Below are positions 1-8,184 of a DNA stretch of 10,013 bases, one piece after another. A model generated the notes under the pieces. The model was not told the origin of the DNA. It ran no database searches and saw only the letters and a list, made by a program, of their open reading frames with translations. The stretch is from Candidatus Poribacteria bacterium (GTDB lineage Bacteria; Poribacteria; WGA-4E; WGA-3G). Within the stretch, counting starts at the first letter, position 1. Each line of letters begins with the position of its first letter. A program made the translations under genes and the position numbers. The stretch is from assembly GCA_009845505.1 (NCBI GenBank), contig VXZL01000169.1, forward strand, positions 1-10,013. The letters are read 5' to 3'.

Positions 1-56
1 CCATAACTTTAGGATATTTTCCCTATTTATTCAATCTTTTTTGGCGAAGGTATTGT

Positions 57-77
57 TAACTAATAACCAATAACTAA
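57..77. repeat. Degenerate heptamer array, left part
   Basis: Three back-to-back 7-bp units fit the consensus TAACYAA: TAACTAA at 57-63, TAACCAA at 64-70 and TAACTAA at 71-77. The array stops at the left end of the palindromic element and resumes in the same heptamer phase at 217. The bases to its left (1-56) are AT-rich. A short open frame there ends with TAA at 57-59 but is too short to call a gene, so I see nothing else supportable in that stretch. Confidence 0.7.
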
Positions 78-212
78 TAGTCTGTTCAGTCTAAAATTGG
101 GAGTAACTCGGTTCGTAGTAGGGCAATTCATTGACCGTTGTTTATTTTCGGACGTGCGATAAATCGCACTACTACGAACGCATTCACCTACAATTCAAAG
201 GTGGACAGACTA
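78..212. mobile_element. 135-bp palindromic MITE-like intergenic element
   Basis: Bases 78-137 align without gaps to the reverse complement of 153-212, with about 40 of 60 positions matching. The outer 8 bp (TAGTCTGT and ACAGACTA) match perfectly. So does an internal 11-bp block, GTTCGTAGTAG at 111-121 and its complement at 169-179. The 15-bp centre (138-152) is T-rich. The perfect 4-bp direct repeat CTAA lies immediately outside both ends (74-77 and 213-216), as a target-site duplication would. No ORF is carried, so it would be non-autonomous. It could instead be a resident structured RNA or REP-like sequence. The palindrome is directly visible; mobility is inferred. Confidence 0.6.
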
Positions 213-216
213 CTAA

Positions 217-237
217 TAACTAACAACCAATAAAATA
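217..237. repeat. Degenerate heptamer array, right part
   Basis: The units are TAACTAA (217-223), CAACCAA (224-230) and the decayed TAAAATA (231-237), whose last base is the A of the downstream ATG. The first 17 bp match 57-73 at 16 of 17 positions. This array forms the whole immediate leader of the acetyltransferase gene, which explains the absence of a Shine-Dalgarno sequence there. Confidence 0.65.
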
Positions 238-1454
238 TGGAAATTAGAGCGGTTCGAGAATCAGAGTTAGAGCAGGTTATAGAACTTAGCTGCTTGGCGT
301 TTGACCCAAATGGACATGAACGCTATTGGCAGTATGTGAAAGGCGATAGCAGTTATAGGCTTTCACAGACGCGAGTCGTCGTTGTAAACGACCGTGTTAT
401 TTCGACCCTGCGCGTCTGGGAACGACGCATACGGGTCGGTGCCTCTCTCGTAACGATGGGTGGCATCGGTGGCGTCTGCACACATCCGCATTATCGTGGG
501 GTCGGCTATGCGTCTGCCCTCATGCGAGACACAATCGACTATCTACGGACGACAGGATGCGATCTTGGTGTGCTGTTCACGATCATTCCAGAAGCATTTT
601 ACCGCCGATTGGGATGGACTTCCCTGCCTCTCCACAGTTTCAATTTGAAATGCAACTCGGCAACACGCACGGTAACTTCATCTGAATGGCAGGTAACCGA
701 TTTTAACCCAGAAACCGACGTAGACGCTGTGGCGAAGCTACACGATCTTGCCAATGCCGAACAGAGCGGAACCATCGCCCGGACACGCGCTTATTGGGAT
801 ATGGCACCCCCCCGTATTCGGGGTGTCCTTCCAACCGTTGTCGCACGCCAAGATGGATATATTGCCGGATACCTCAACTATGAAATAGAAGGCAAGCGTG
901 TGGAGGTGCGCGAAGTGGGATATATCCCCGATAATTCGACAGTCTTGGATGCACTTGTATCCCATTTTTTACAGGTATGCGAAACACAAAGCGTTGAAGA
1001 GATAGAAAGTAGATTCACATCTCAACACCCGTTTGCCAAACGCCTAATAGCAGAATGTGACAGTCCGATAACGCCGATAGAATACACAGGGATGATGCTC
1101 TACGCTATTCGTCCGGCTGTGTTTTTGCGTCGCTTTATAGTCCAATGGGAGTCGCGAATTGGGGATGCTGATGGGACATTTCCACCACTCACTGTCAAAC
1201 TCCCTGCCCTCGACAATCAGCAAGCAGTGCTACGGCACAATGCTGATGGCACCCTACAAATCGTTCCTGAGGATGCCGATGCAGTTGATTTCGGCATAGA
1301 CCTATCCGAAGCAGATTTTTGGAAACTCCTATTTGGCGAAATTGGGTGGGAGCAGATAAGTGCTGATGCGACAGTGTCTCCAGAGATTTCGGCGTTTTTA
1401 GCGATTCTGTTTCCCAAACGGGATGTTATTTATTGGTGTCCGGATGGGTATTAG
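237..1454 (+). CDS. Eis-like GNAT family N-acetyltransferase
   Basis: This is a 405-residue acetyl-CoA-dependent acetyltransferase resembling the Eis group, whose members are about 400 residues with two GNAT-like lobes and a C-terminal SCP2-like domain. The first lobe opens with a typical MEIRAVRESELEQV start. Its acetyl-CoA pyrophosphate-binding loop is RGVGYA (residues 87-92), preceded by GGIGGVCTHPHY. FYRRLGW (121-127) places a tyrosine at 122, where Eis proteins have their general-acid tyrosine. The C-terminus, ending in FPKRDVIYWCPDGY, fits the family's usual end. No signal peptide or membrane segment is seen, so it is cytosolic. The substrate cannot be deduced: Eis relatives acetylate aminoglycosides or protein and polyamine amines, but most homologues are uncharacterised. 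No ribosome binding site precedes the ATG, because the leader is heptamer repeat. The cupin gene follows after 26 bp. Confidence 0.85.
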   Translation: MEIRAVRESELEQVIELSCLAFDPNGHERYWQYVKGDSSYRLSQTRVVVVNDRVISTLRVWERRIRVGASLVTMGGIGGVCTHPHYRGVGYASALMRDTIDYLRTTGCDLGVLFTIIPEAFYRRLGWTSLPLHSFNLKCNSATRTVTSSEWQVTDFNPETDVDAVAKLHDLANAEQSGTIARTRAYWDMAPPRIRGVLPTVVARQDGYIAGYLNYEIEGKRVEVREVGYIPDNSTVLDALVSHFLQVCETQSVEEIESRFTSQHPFAKRLIAECDSPITPIEYTGMMLYAIRPAVFLRRFIVQWESRIGDADGTFPPLTVKLPALDNQQAVLRHNADGTLQIVPEDADAVDFGIDLSEADFWKLLFGEIGWEQISADATVSPEISAFLAILFPKRDVIYWCPDGY

Positions 1455-1480
1455 CGTCCATTAAATTACGGAGATTTACA

Positions 1481-1864
1481 ATGAACACATCGTTTGAAAG
1501 ACCCTACAGGCCCGCAGATCTGAACACATCCTTAACAAAAGCATTTCCACTCATATCAATGGCTGAAAACCTCATGGAAGAAGCCACGTCCGCTACGTCA
1601 GGGAGAGCCTCGTTGACATTAGCCCGCGGTGATGAATTGACCATCGTCCTGGTCGCTATGAAATCGGAAGCGACGCTTGTGGAGCATTCAGCACCCGCAG
1701 CCGCCACCGTCATTGTGCTCAGTGGAAACATCATATTTACAACAAGTCAGGACAAAATAACGCTCGAACAAGGCGATAGTGTTACCTTCACAGCTGACAT
1801 CCTTCATAGCGTCCACGCCAGTGGAGATAGTGCGTTCCTTATTGTAATTGGCGGAAGCAGCTAA
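1481..1864 (+). CDS. Small single-domain cupin protein
   Basis: This 127-residue protein has one cupin beta-barrel. The first cupin motif region is EATLVEHSAPAAATVIVLSGNI (within residues 63-84) and the second is GDSVTFTADILHSVHA (98-113). The usual metal-binding set is incomplete: H69 and H109 are candidates, while the second His and the Glu of motif 1 are missing. A sensor, binding or degenerate role is therefore as likely as catalysis. The frame is open from 1433, but the start at 1481 is preferred because GGAG (1470-1473) lies 7 bp before it and the upstream part overlaps the acetyltransferase gene. The N-terminal 30 residues precede the barrel and may form a helical cap. The methyltransferase gene follows after 32 bp. 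Its function is unknown. Confidence 0.78.
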   Translation: MNTSFERPYRPADLNTSLTKAFPLISMAENLMEEATSATSGRASLTLARGDELTIVLVAMKSEATLVEHSAPAAATVIVLSGNIIFTTSQDKITLEQGDSVTFTADILHSVHASGDSAFLIVIGGSS

Positions 1865-1896
1865 GTAGTGCAAAGGTAGGACGGGTTAGTAGAAGG

Positions 1897-2820
1897 ATGG
1901 CGCAAAAAAATAAACACAATTCAGAATCTCGGAAAGGTGGAACGCAAACCAGCGCGTTTGGGACCCGTGGAAGAATCAATCACGATGCCAGCGAATTCTA
2001 TGGGAGCAGACTCTACGCCAATCAGGAAATTCCCGAACCCGATACGTGGACGGAAAACCCCATCCCCACCGAAAATCTCAATCAACTTTATTGCACATCC
2101 AGCACAGAGATGTCCGAAATCCCCCATGAGAGTGTCCATCTGATGGTTACGTCCCCGCCGTACAATGCGAAAAAAGAATACGACGAAGACCTATCGCTCG
2201 GAGAATATAGAGAACTCCTCTACACTGTTTTCGCCGAGACCTATAAAAAACTGGTTACGGGTGGTAGGGCATGCATCAATATCGCCAACTTGGGACGCAA
2301 ACCCTATATCCCGCTGCATAGCTACATCATAGAAGATATGTTGGCGATAGGTTACCACATGCGTGGCGAAATCATCTGGGACAAAGCCTCAAGTGCCGGA
2401 AGTTCAACGGCATGGGGGAGTTGGTTATCGGCAGCGAATCCGGTATTGAGAGACGTTCACGAATACATCCTCGTTTTCTCCAAAGGCTCCTTCTCGCGAA
2501 AACGGGACGGAAAAGAAAACTCAATTCGTAAAGAGGACTTTTTAGAATGGACAAAAAGCGTCTGGAGCTTCCCGGCTGTTTCAGCGAAACGCATCGGTCA
2601 CCCTGCCCCGTTTCCTGAGGAGCTTCCGCACCGACTCATTCAACTCTATACTTTCGTTGGGGATGTCGTTTTGGATCCGTTTTGTGGGAGTGGTACGACG
2701 TGTTTGAGTGCCTTGAAGTCGGGACGACACTATATCGGATACGATATTGAGGAGAGTTATATTGAATTAGCAACTGAACGGATTAAAGCATACACCCATC
2801 AGACCCGGCTACCGGTATAA
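1897..2820 (+). CDS. Beta-type site-specific DNA methyltransferase (orphan)
   Basis: This is a 307-residue SAM-dependent DNA amino-methyltransferase. Motif IV, TSPPYN (85-90), is the catalytic loop. Motif I, DPFCGSGTT (260-268), is the SAM-binding loop. IV before I is the beta-class order. PAPFPEELPHRLIQLY, just before motif I, is motif X. SPPY is the form usual in N4-cytosine enzymes but also occurs in some N6-adenine enzymes, so the modified base is not settled. The N-terminal segment (about 17-66, with AFGTRGRINHDASEFY and ENPIPTENLNQLYC) looks conserved from memory of a widespread methyltransferase family. No restriction endonuclease or specificity gene is adjacent, so it is probably a solitary regulatory or self-protecting enzyme. 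The purine-rich AGAAGG touches the ATG, closer than usual for a ribosome binding site. The gene converges on the ankyrin gene with 17 bp between the stops. Confidence 0.94.
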   Translation: MAQKNKHNSESRKGGTQTSAFGTRGRINHDASEFYGSRLYANQEIPEPDTWTENPIPTENLNQLYCTSSTEMSEIPHESVHLMVTSPPYNAKKEYDEDLSLGEYRELLYTVFAETYKKLVTGGRACINIANLGRKPYIPLHSYIIEDMLAIGYHMRGEIIWDKASSAGSSTAWGSWLSAANPVLRDVHEYILVFSKGSFSRKRDGKENSIRKEDFLEWTKSVWSFPAVSAKRIGHPAPFPEELPHRLIQLYTFVGDVVLDPFCGSGTTCLSALKSGRHYIGYDIEESYIELATERIKAYTHQTRLPV

Positions 2821-2837
2821 GGGGACTTAGATCCAGG

Positions 2838-3740
2838 CTATCCCCATAACCAGCACCTTCTGCCTCGACGAACATTTAACATCTTTACCGCCTCAAGTGC
2901 TTCCCGCTGTTCAGCAAGGTCTAAGGGGGTATAGCCATTTTTGTCTTTCACATTGAGGTTTGCCCTATTTTCCAACAGCATTGCTACGATTTGACGGGCA
3001 TTGTCTCGTGCCGCGATGTGGAGAGCCGTCCAATCATTGGCACCGACTGCATTGACATTAGCACCATCTTTCACCAGATAGGATACCGTTTCATGCGAAT
3101 TGTGAGCCGCTGCAACATGGAGAGGGGTATCACCATTTTCATCCGTCGCGTTAATATCAGCACCGTGATCTATCAATGCAATTGCTACCTCATGCGCGTT
3201 GTCCTCTGCTGCGATATGTAAGGGAGTATAGCCTTTACGATTTTGCGCGTTAACATCGGCACCACTCTCTATTAGCACGACGGCTGTTCTATAAGCGTTC
3301 CGCCACGCTGCCCAGTGTAAGAGCGTATAGCCCGACTTTTCCCTCGGATTGAGCTCCGTGCGGTTTTCCAGCGACAGTGCCTCTGCCTCATAAACATTGC
3401 GCCACGCTGCCCAATGTAACGGTGTATCCCCTTCATCGTTCTTCCCATTAGCATCAGCACCGTTTTCCAGCAATACCGTTGCCGTTTCATGGGCGTTGTT
3501 CCACGCTGCCCAGTGTAAGGGCATAAACCCTTTATCATTCCGTGCGTTGACATCCGCATCATGTTCCAGCAATACCGCTGCCGCTTCATAAGCATTGTGC
3601 CACGCTGCCCAATGGAGCGGCGGGTATCCATATTGATCCAATGCGTTGACATCAGTACCATTTTTTAGTAACACCGTCGTCGCTTCACAAGCGTTGTCCC
3701 GTGCTGCATCATGTAGGGAAGTATAGCCGGATTCGTTCAT
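2838..3740 (-). CDS. All-ankyrin-repeat protein, nine 33-residue units
   Basis: This 300-residue protein is three residues (MNE) followed by exactly nine consecutive 33-residue ankyrin units with no linker and no other domain. Ankyrin repeats form helix-turn-helix stacks that bind other proteins. Units 2-5 share LHWAAW, and most units keep GADVNA-like turns. Unit 4 is degenerate (ENRTELNPREK). Unit 9 ends in a basic, aromatic tail, RRGRRCWLWG. All of units 1-8 have Asn at unit position 13, where the canonical repeat has Gly. No signal peptide or membrane segment is seen, so it is cytosolic unless exported by a system that does not need one. The ATG at 3740 is preferred over the TTG just before it because AAGG (3749-3752) lies 8 bp upstream. 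The binding partner is unknown. Confidence 0.94.
   Translation of the reverse strand: MNESGYTSLHDAARDNACEATTVLLKNGTDVNALDQYGYPPLHWAAWHNAYEAAAVLLEHDADVNARNDKGFMPLHWAAWNNAHETATVLLENGADANGKNDEGDTPLHWAAWRNVYEAEALSLENRTELNPREKSGYTLLHWAAWRNAYRTAVVLIESGADVNAQNRKGYTPLHIAAEDNAHEVAIALIDHGADINATDENGDTPLHVAAAHNSHETVSYLVKDGANVNAVGANDWTALHIAARDNARQIVAMLLENRANLNVKDKNGYTPLDLAEQREALEAVKMLNVRRGRRCWLWG
3237..3632 (-). repeat. Four 99-bp tandem units within the ankyrin gene
   Basis: Ankyrin units 2-5 are similar at the DNA level as well as the protein level. The plus-strand word CCACGCTGCC recurs at 3303, 3402, 3501 and 3600, each exactly 99 bp apart. This points to recent internal duplication or gene conversion, so unit number may vary between strains. 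Confidence 0.8.
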
Positions 3741-3784
3741 CAAGTTAACCTTAGGTGTAGTCTGTAAGATAGAACTCTGTTTTT

Positions 3785-3813
3785 ATTTTACTGGACGCGG
3801 CGCGAAAATACAA
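3785..3813 (-). promoter_or_regulatory. Candidate sigma-70 promoter of the ankyrin gene
   Basis: Read on the minus strand, TTGTAT (3813-3808, 3 of 6 consensus) is separated by 17 bp from TAAAAT (3790-3785, 5 of 6). The predicted start lies about 35-40 bases upstream of the ATG at 3740. It sits in the 117-bp gap downstream of ftsB, so the ankyrin gene may be transcribed independently. The rest of that gap shows no convincing terminator. Confidence 0.4.
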
Positions 3814-3857
3814 TACTTTTTTATTCCCAGACAATTTAATCGTAGGACCACGCGAAA

Positions 3858-4145
3858 TCACTCAACGGCATCAGGCTTGACGACTTTAAACTTAAGTTCC
3901 CCCGGTTTAACGTAGCCGAGCCGTTTCCGGGCAAGTCGTTCTTTGGTGAGCGTATCACCTTTCAGCATTTCAACACGCTTTTGAAGTAGGTCCCGTTCAG
4001 CCTCCAGTTTTCGTATCTCGGCGCGGTAGGCCTCCTCAGCAATCTGTGCCTGTTGCCAGTCACTGTAACCGTTCATAAATTGCCTAACACTCACTAAGAG
4101 CAAGCCAAGTGCTATGATAAATAAGATCAGACGCCCAACGTGCAT
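3858..4145 (-). CDS. ftsB: FtsB/DivIC-type septum formation initiator
   Basis: This 95-residue bitopic protein belongs to the septum formation initiator family, whose members bridge FtsL and FtsQ/DivIB partners in the division complex at the inner membrane. It has a hydrophobic helix at about 5-20, a heptad-rich coiled coil at about 30-63 rich in Glu, Arg, Leu and Ala, and the family's C-terminal signature LARKRLGYVKPGE (71-83). The size is typical (90-110 residues). GAGG precedes the ATG by 8 bp. It lies downstream of eno in the same direction, with a 101-bp gap made largely of heptamer repeats. Eno next to ftsB is a pairing found in other bacteria, which supports the call. DivIC is an equally valid name. 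Confidence 0.85.
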   Translation of the reverse strand: MHVGRLILFIIALGLLLVSVRQFMNGYSDWQQAQIAEEAYRAEIRKLEAERDLLQKRVEMLKGDTLTKERLARKRLGYVKPGELKFKVVKPDAVE

Positions 4146-4177
4146 AAGGGAAACCTCATTACGGCTATCGGTGATTC

Positions 4178-4205
4178 GTTGTTAGCAATACGCCATTTGC
4201 TGTTA
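4178..4205. repeat. Degenerate heptamer array in the eno-ftsB gap (copy 1)
   Basis: Four 7-bp units are present: GTTGTTA, GCAATAC, GCCATTT and GCTGTTA. Positions 4181-4200 match 4235-4254 in the neighbouring array at 17 of 20 bases. The unit GCCATTT recurs exactly in the array upstream of eno (5679-5685). Confidence 0.6.
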
Positions 4206-4231
4206 AGGTGTTCCACTCCGCTCTACTCTTA

Positions 4232-6383
<2,152 letters not shown>

Positions 6384-6434
6384 GTCTGTCTCAATTTGGA
6401 AGTATCCATCTATACCTGCCTCGGATTAGTGTGC

Positions 6435-7130
6435 CTATAACTTCTCCTCGTACGTGAGCAGAAGCGTCTCTGCCGAAATCTCATCTTTCTGTGCAACCGC
6501 TTCCAACGCTCCATTTATCATAAAGAGGAACCTTGTCCCCACAAGATAGCCCAACTCTGTGTTATGTGTTGTAACAACAATACCTGTCCCTTTTTGGCGT
6601 TCTTCTGCGATGCGTTCAAGGACGAACTGTTTAGCGGAAGCATCCAAGCCAGAGAAGGGTTCATCGAATAACAAGACTGAGGGATGATGGAGGAGGGCTC
6701 TGGCAATCATAAAGCGCTGTGTCATGCCTCGTGAGAAGATATGCAGGGGTTCATGGATAAAACGTTGCAGCCCGACTTCTGTGAGAAGTGTTGTTGCGCG
6801 GTGTTCAAGCTGCTCGACACCATACATCTGTCCGAAAAATCTGAGATTCTCATAAGGACTGAAGATCGGGTAAGCCAGATGTTCATGAACGACGACACCC
6901 AATGCCCGTCGCACGTCCGAAGGATTGGCAATGGCATCTGCGCCTTCAATTTCAAGCGCGCCTGATGTCGGTCGGAGGAGGGTTGCGAGCATTCGGATGA
7001 GCGTTGTTTTCCCTGCGCCATTCGGACCGAAAATCGTAACGACTTCTCCCGGACGAACCGAAAGCGTAGCCCCTTTGACAATTGTGCGATGTCCAAAGTG
7101 TTTAGTGAGTCCGGAAGCACGGATGCGCAT
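6435..7130 (-). CDS. ccmA: CcmA, ATPase of the cytochrome c maturation ABC transporter
   Basis: This 231-residue ABC ATPase powers CcmB. Walker A is GPNGAGKTT (35-43), the signature is FSRGM (132-136, the form common in CcmA rather than LSGGQ), Walker B is VLLFDEP (152-158) and the switch histidine is H189. The usual Q-loop glutamine is replaced by a His-rich VHEHLAY (81-87), also a CcmA-like trait. The frame is open from 7196, but the start at 7130 (MRIRASGLTKHFG) is preferred: it gives the family N-terminus, and the upstream codons run through a terminator-like hairpin. No strong ribosome binding site is seen; GGA lies 12 bp upstream. Immediate pairing with ccmB supports the call over a generic ABC-2 exporter. 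Confidence 0.93.
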   Translation of the reverse strand: MRIRASGLTKHFGHRTIVKGATLSVRPGEVVTIFGPNGAGKTTLIRMLATLLRPTSGALEIEGADAIANPSDVRRALGVVVHEHLAYPIFSPYENLRFFGQMYGVEQLEHRATTLLTEVGLQRFIHEPLHIFSRGMTQRFMIARALLHHPSVLLFDEPFSGLDASAKQFVLERIAEERQKGTGIVVTTHNTELGYLVGTRFLFMINGALEAVAQKDEISAETLLLTYEEKL

Positions 7131-7154
7131 GGTGTGAACGATTCCGTAAGGCGC

Positions 7155-7190
7155 AAAAAAGACATAGGACGGAGCCTGGCCCCGCCCTAT
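7155..7190 (-). terminator. Rho-independent terminator-like hairpin after korB
   Basis: Transcribed leftward, the RNA of 7190-7179 pairs with 7175-7164 in a 12-bp stem including two G-U pairs, closed by a 3-base CAG loop. Bases GUC follow and then six U residues (7160-7155). The G-U pairs make the stem complete only on the minus-strand transcript, which fits termination of the korA-korB message. A weaker candidate (imperfect 6-bp stem, then a U-run at about 7225-7231) lies closer to the korB stop. The U-run ends only 24 bp before the ccmA start. Confidence 0.75.
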
Positions 7191-7251
7191 AATCAACCAA
7201 TATCATGAACAAAAAGTAGGCGTGCAAAAAACGACCGATACCACGTCCGTC

Positions 7252-8166
7252 TTACATCATACTCTGGATAATTGCATCGCCTTGTTCTTCGGTAACACCG
7301 AGCGGTTGATGCGCCATGGGCCCGTTTTCTAAAACCGGTTCCATCTCATCTAAGGCGGGGCGGCTGGTATCTTGATAGAACAGACCGATCGGAATCTCAT
7401 CTCCCCACTTGGCAGCTTCCTGAAGTGCCGCAGCTTGATCACTCGGATCGTGGTTTTCGAGTTCTCTGACGCGCTGCTTGAAAAAGTCAGTTGTATTGTC
7501 TCTATTGAAAGTAATACAAGGACTAAACACATCAATAAGGGCAAAACCCTTGTGTTGCATGCCGTTGTACATCAATTCTGCCAGTTGTCTTGGATTCCCG
7601 CTAAACCCTCTGGCGACATAGGTCGCGCCGGTAACAATTGCCATAGCAATCGGATTGAGCGGTGCCTCTATATTGCCAAAGGGTGTGCTTTTCGTCTTCA
7701 TATCCATCAAACTCGTCGGCGAAGTTTGACCAATGGTCAATCCATAAATCTGGTTGTTCATCACGATATAGAGGAGGTCAATATTCTTTCGCATCGTGTG
7801 GACAAAATGGTTCCCGCCGATGCCGTATCCATCCCCATCGCCGCCAGTAACAACCACATTCATCTCGTGATTGGCAAGCTTGGCACCCGTTGCAACCGCA
7901 AGTGAGCGTCCATGGAGTGTATGCATCCCGTAAGTCCGAATGTATCCGGGAAGGTTGGAGGAGCAACCAATGCCACTTACGGTGAGGTGTTCATGATTGC
8001 CTTTGCCAAGTTTTGCATAAGCAGTCTGCAGAGAACTGAGTACACCGTAATCACCACACCCTGCACACCAATCCGGACGAACATCACCTTGGAAATCTCT
8101 CGCGGTGGGTGCCCCTTGAATGGGTCTTTCGCGTCGAGTGGATCTTTCTCGTTTTGCTTTTGCCAT
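7252..8166 (-). CDS. korB: 2-oxoacid:ferredoxin oxidoreductase, beta subunit
   Basis: This 304-residue beta subunit binds thiamine pyrophosphate and a 4Fe-4S cluster and partners KorA in oxidative decarboxylation of a 2-oxoacid to acyl-CoA with reduction of ferredoxin. C34 and C37 (WCAGCGDYG), C68 (GIGCSS) and C217 (SPCITF) fit the four cluster ligands. The TPP motif starts at GDGDGYGIGGNH (109-120) and ends at NNQIYGLT (137-144). Residues 1-20 are a basic extension. An ATG at 8175 is in frame, but it directly abuts the ribosome binding site, so 8166 is the better start. It lies 18 bp after the korA stops. The 2-oxoglutarate class is favoured by overall pattern; pyruvate or another 2-oxoacid is possible. 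Confidence 0.94.
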   Translation of the reverse strand: MAKAKRERSTRRERPIQGAPTARDFQGDVRPDWCAGCGDYGVLSSLQTAYAKLGKGNHEHLTVSGIGCSSNLPGYIRTYGMHTLHGRSLAVATGAKLANHEMNVVVTGGDGDGYGIGGNHFVHTMRKNIDLLYIVMNNQIYGLTIGQTSPTSLMDMKTKSTPFGNIEAPLNPIAMAIVTGATYVARGFSGNPRQLAELMYNGMQHKGFALIDVFSPCITFNRDNTTDFFKQRVRELENHDPSDQAAALQEAAKWGDEIPIGLFYQDTSRPALDEMEPVLENGPMAHQPLGVTEEQGDAIIQSMM

Positions 8167-8183
8167 CTGATTCATCCTCCTTT
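8164..8183 (-). promoter_or_regulatory. RBS that decides the korB start
   Basis: A near-perfect AAAGGAGG (8183-8176) lies 0 bp before the ATG at 8175 but 9 bp before the in-frame ATG at 8166. Only the second spacing is workable, giving an N-terminus of MAKAKRERS. Confidence 0.85.
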
Positions 8184-8184
8184 A

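Noticed and set aside
131..160. TTGACC with TGCGAT as a promoter for the acetyltransferase gene
   Set aside because: The -10 match is poor (3 of 6), the spacer is 18 bp, and the bases fall in the arms and centre of the palindromic element, so the match carries little weight.
2821..2845. GGGGA and TCCCC inverted repeat between the convergent methyltransferase and ankyrin genes as a bidirectional terminator
   Set aside because: The stem is only 5 bp with a 15-base loop, and no T-run follows on either strand.
3272..3661. 129-codon minus-strand frame with repeated RYCW-like and GQRG-like segments
   Set aside because: It is the alternate frame of the 99-bp ankyrin units, so its repetitiveness is inherited from the real gene.
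7131..7196. 22-codon N-terminal extension of CcmA, or a leader peptide
   Set aside because: These codons run through the terminator-like hairpin and U-run and have no similarity to CcmA N-termini.
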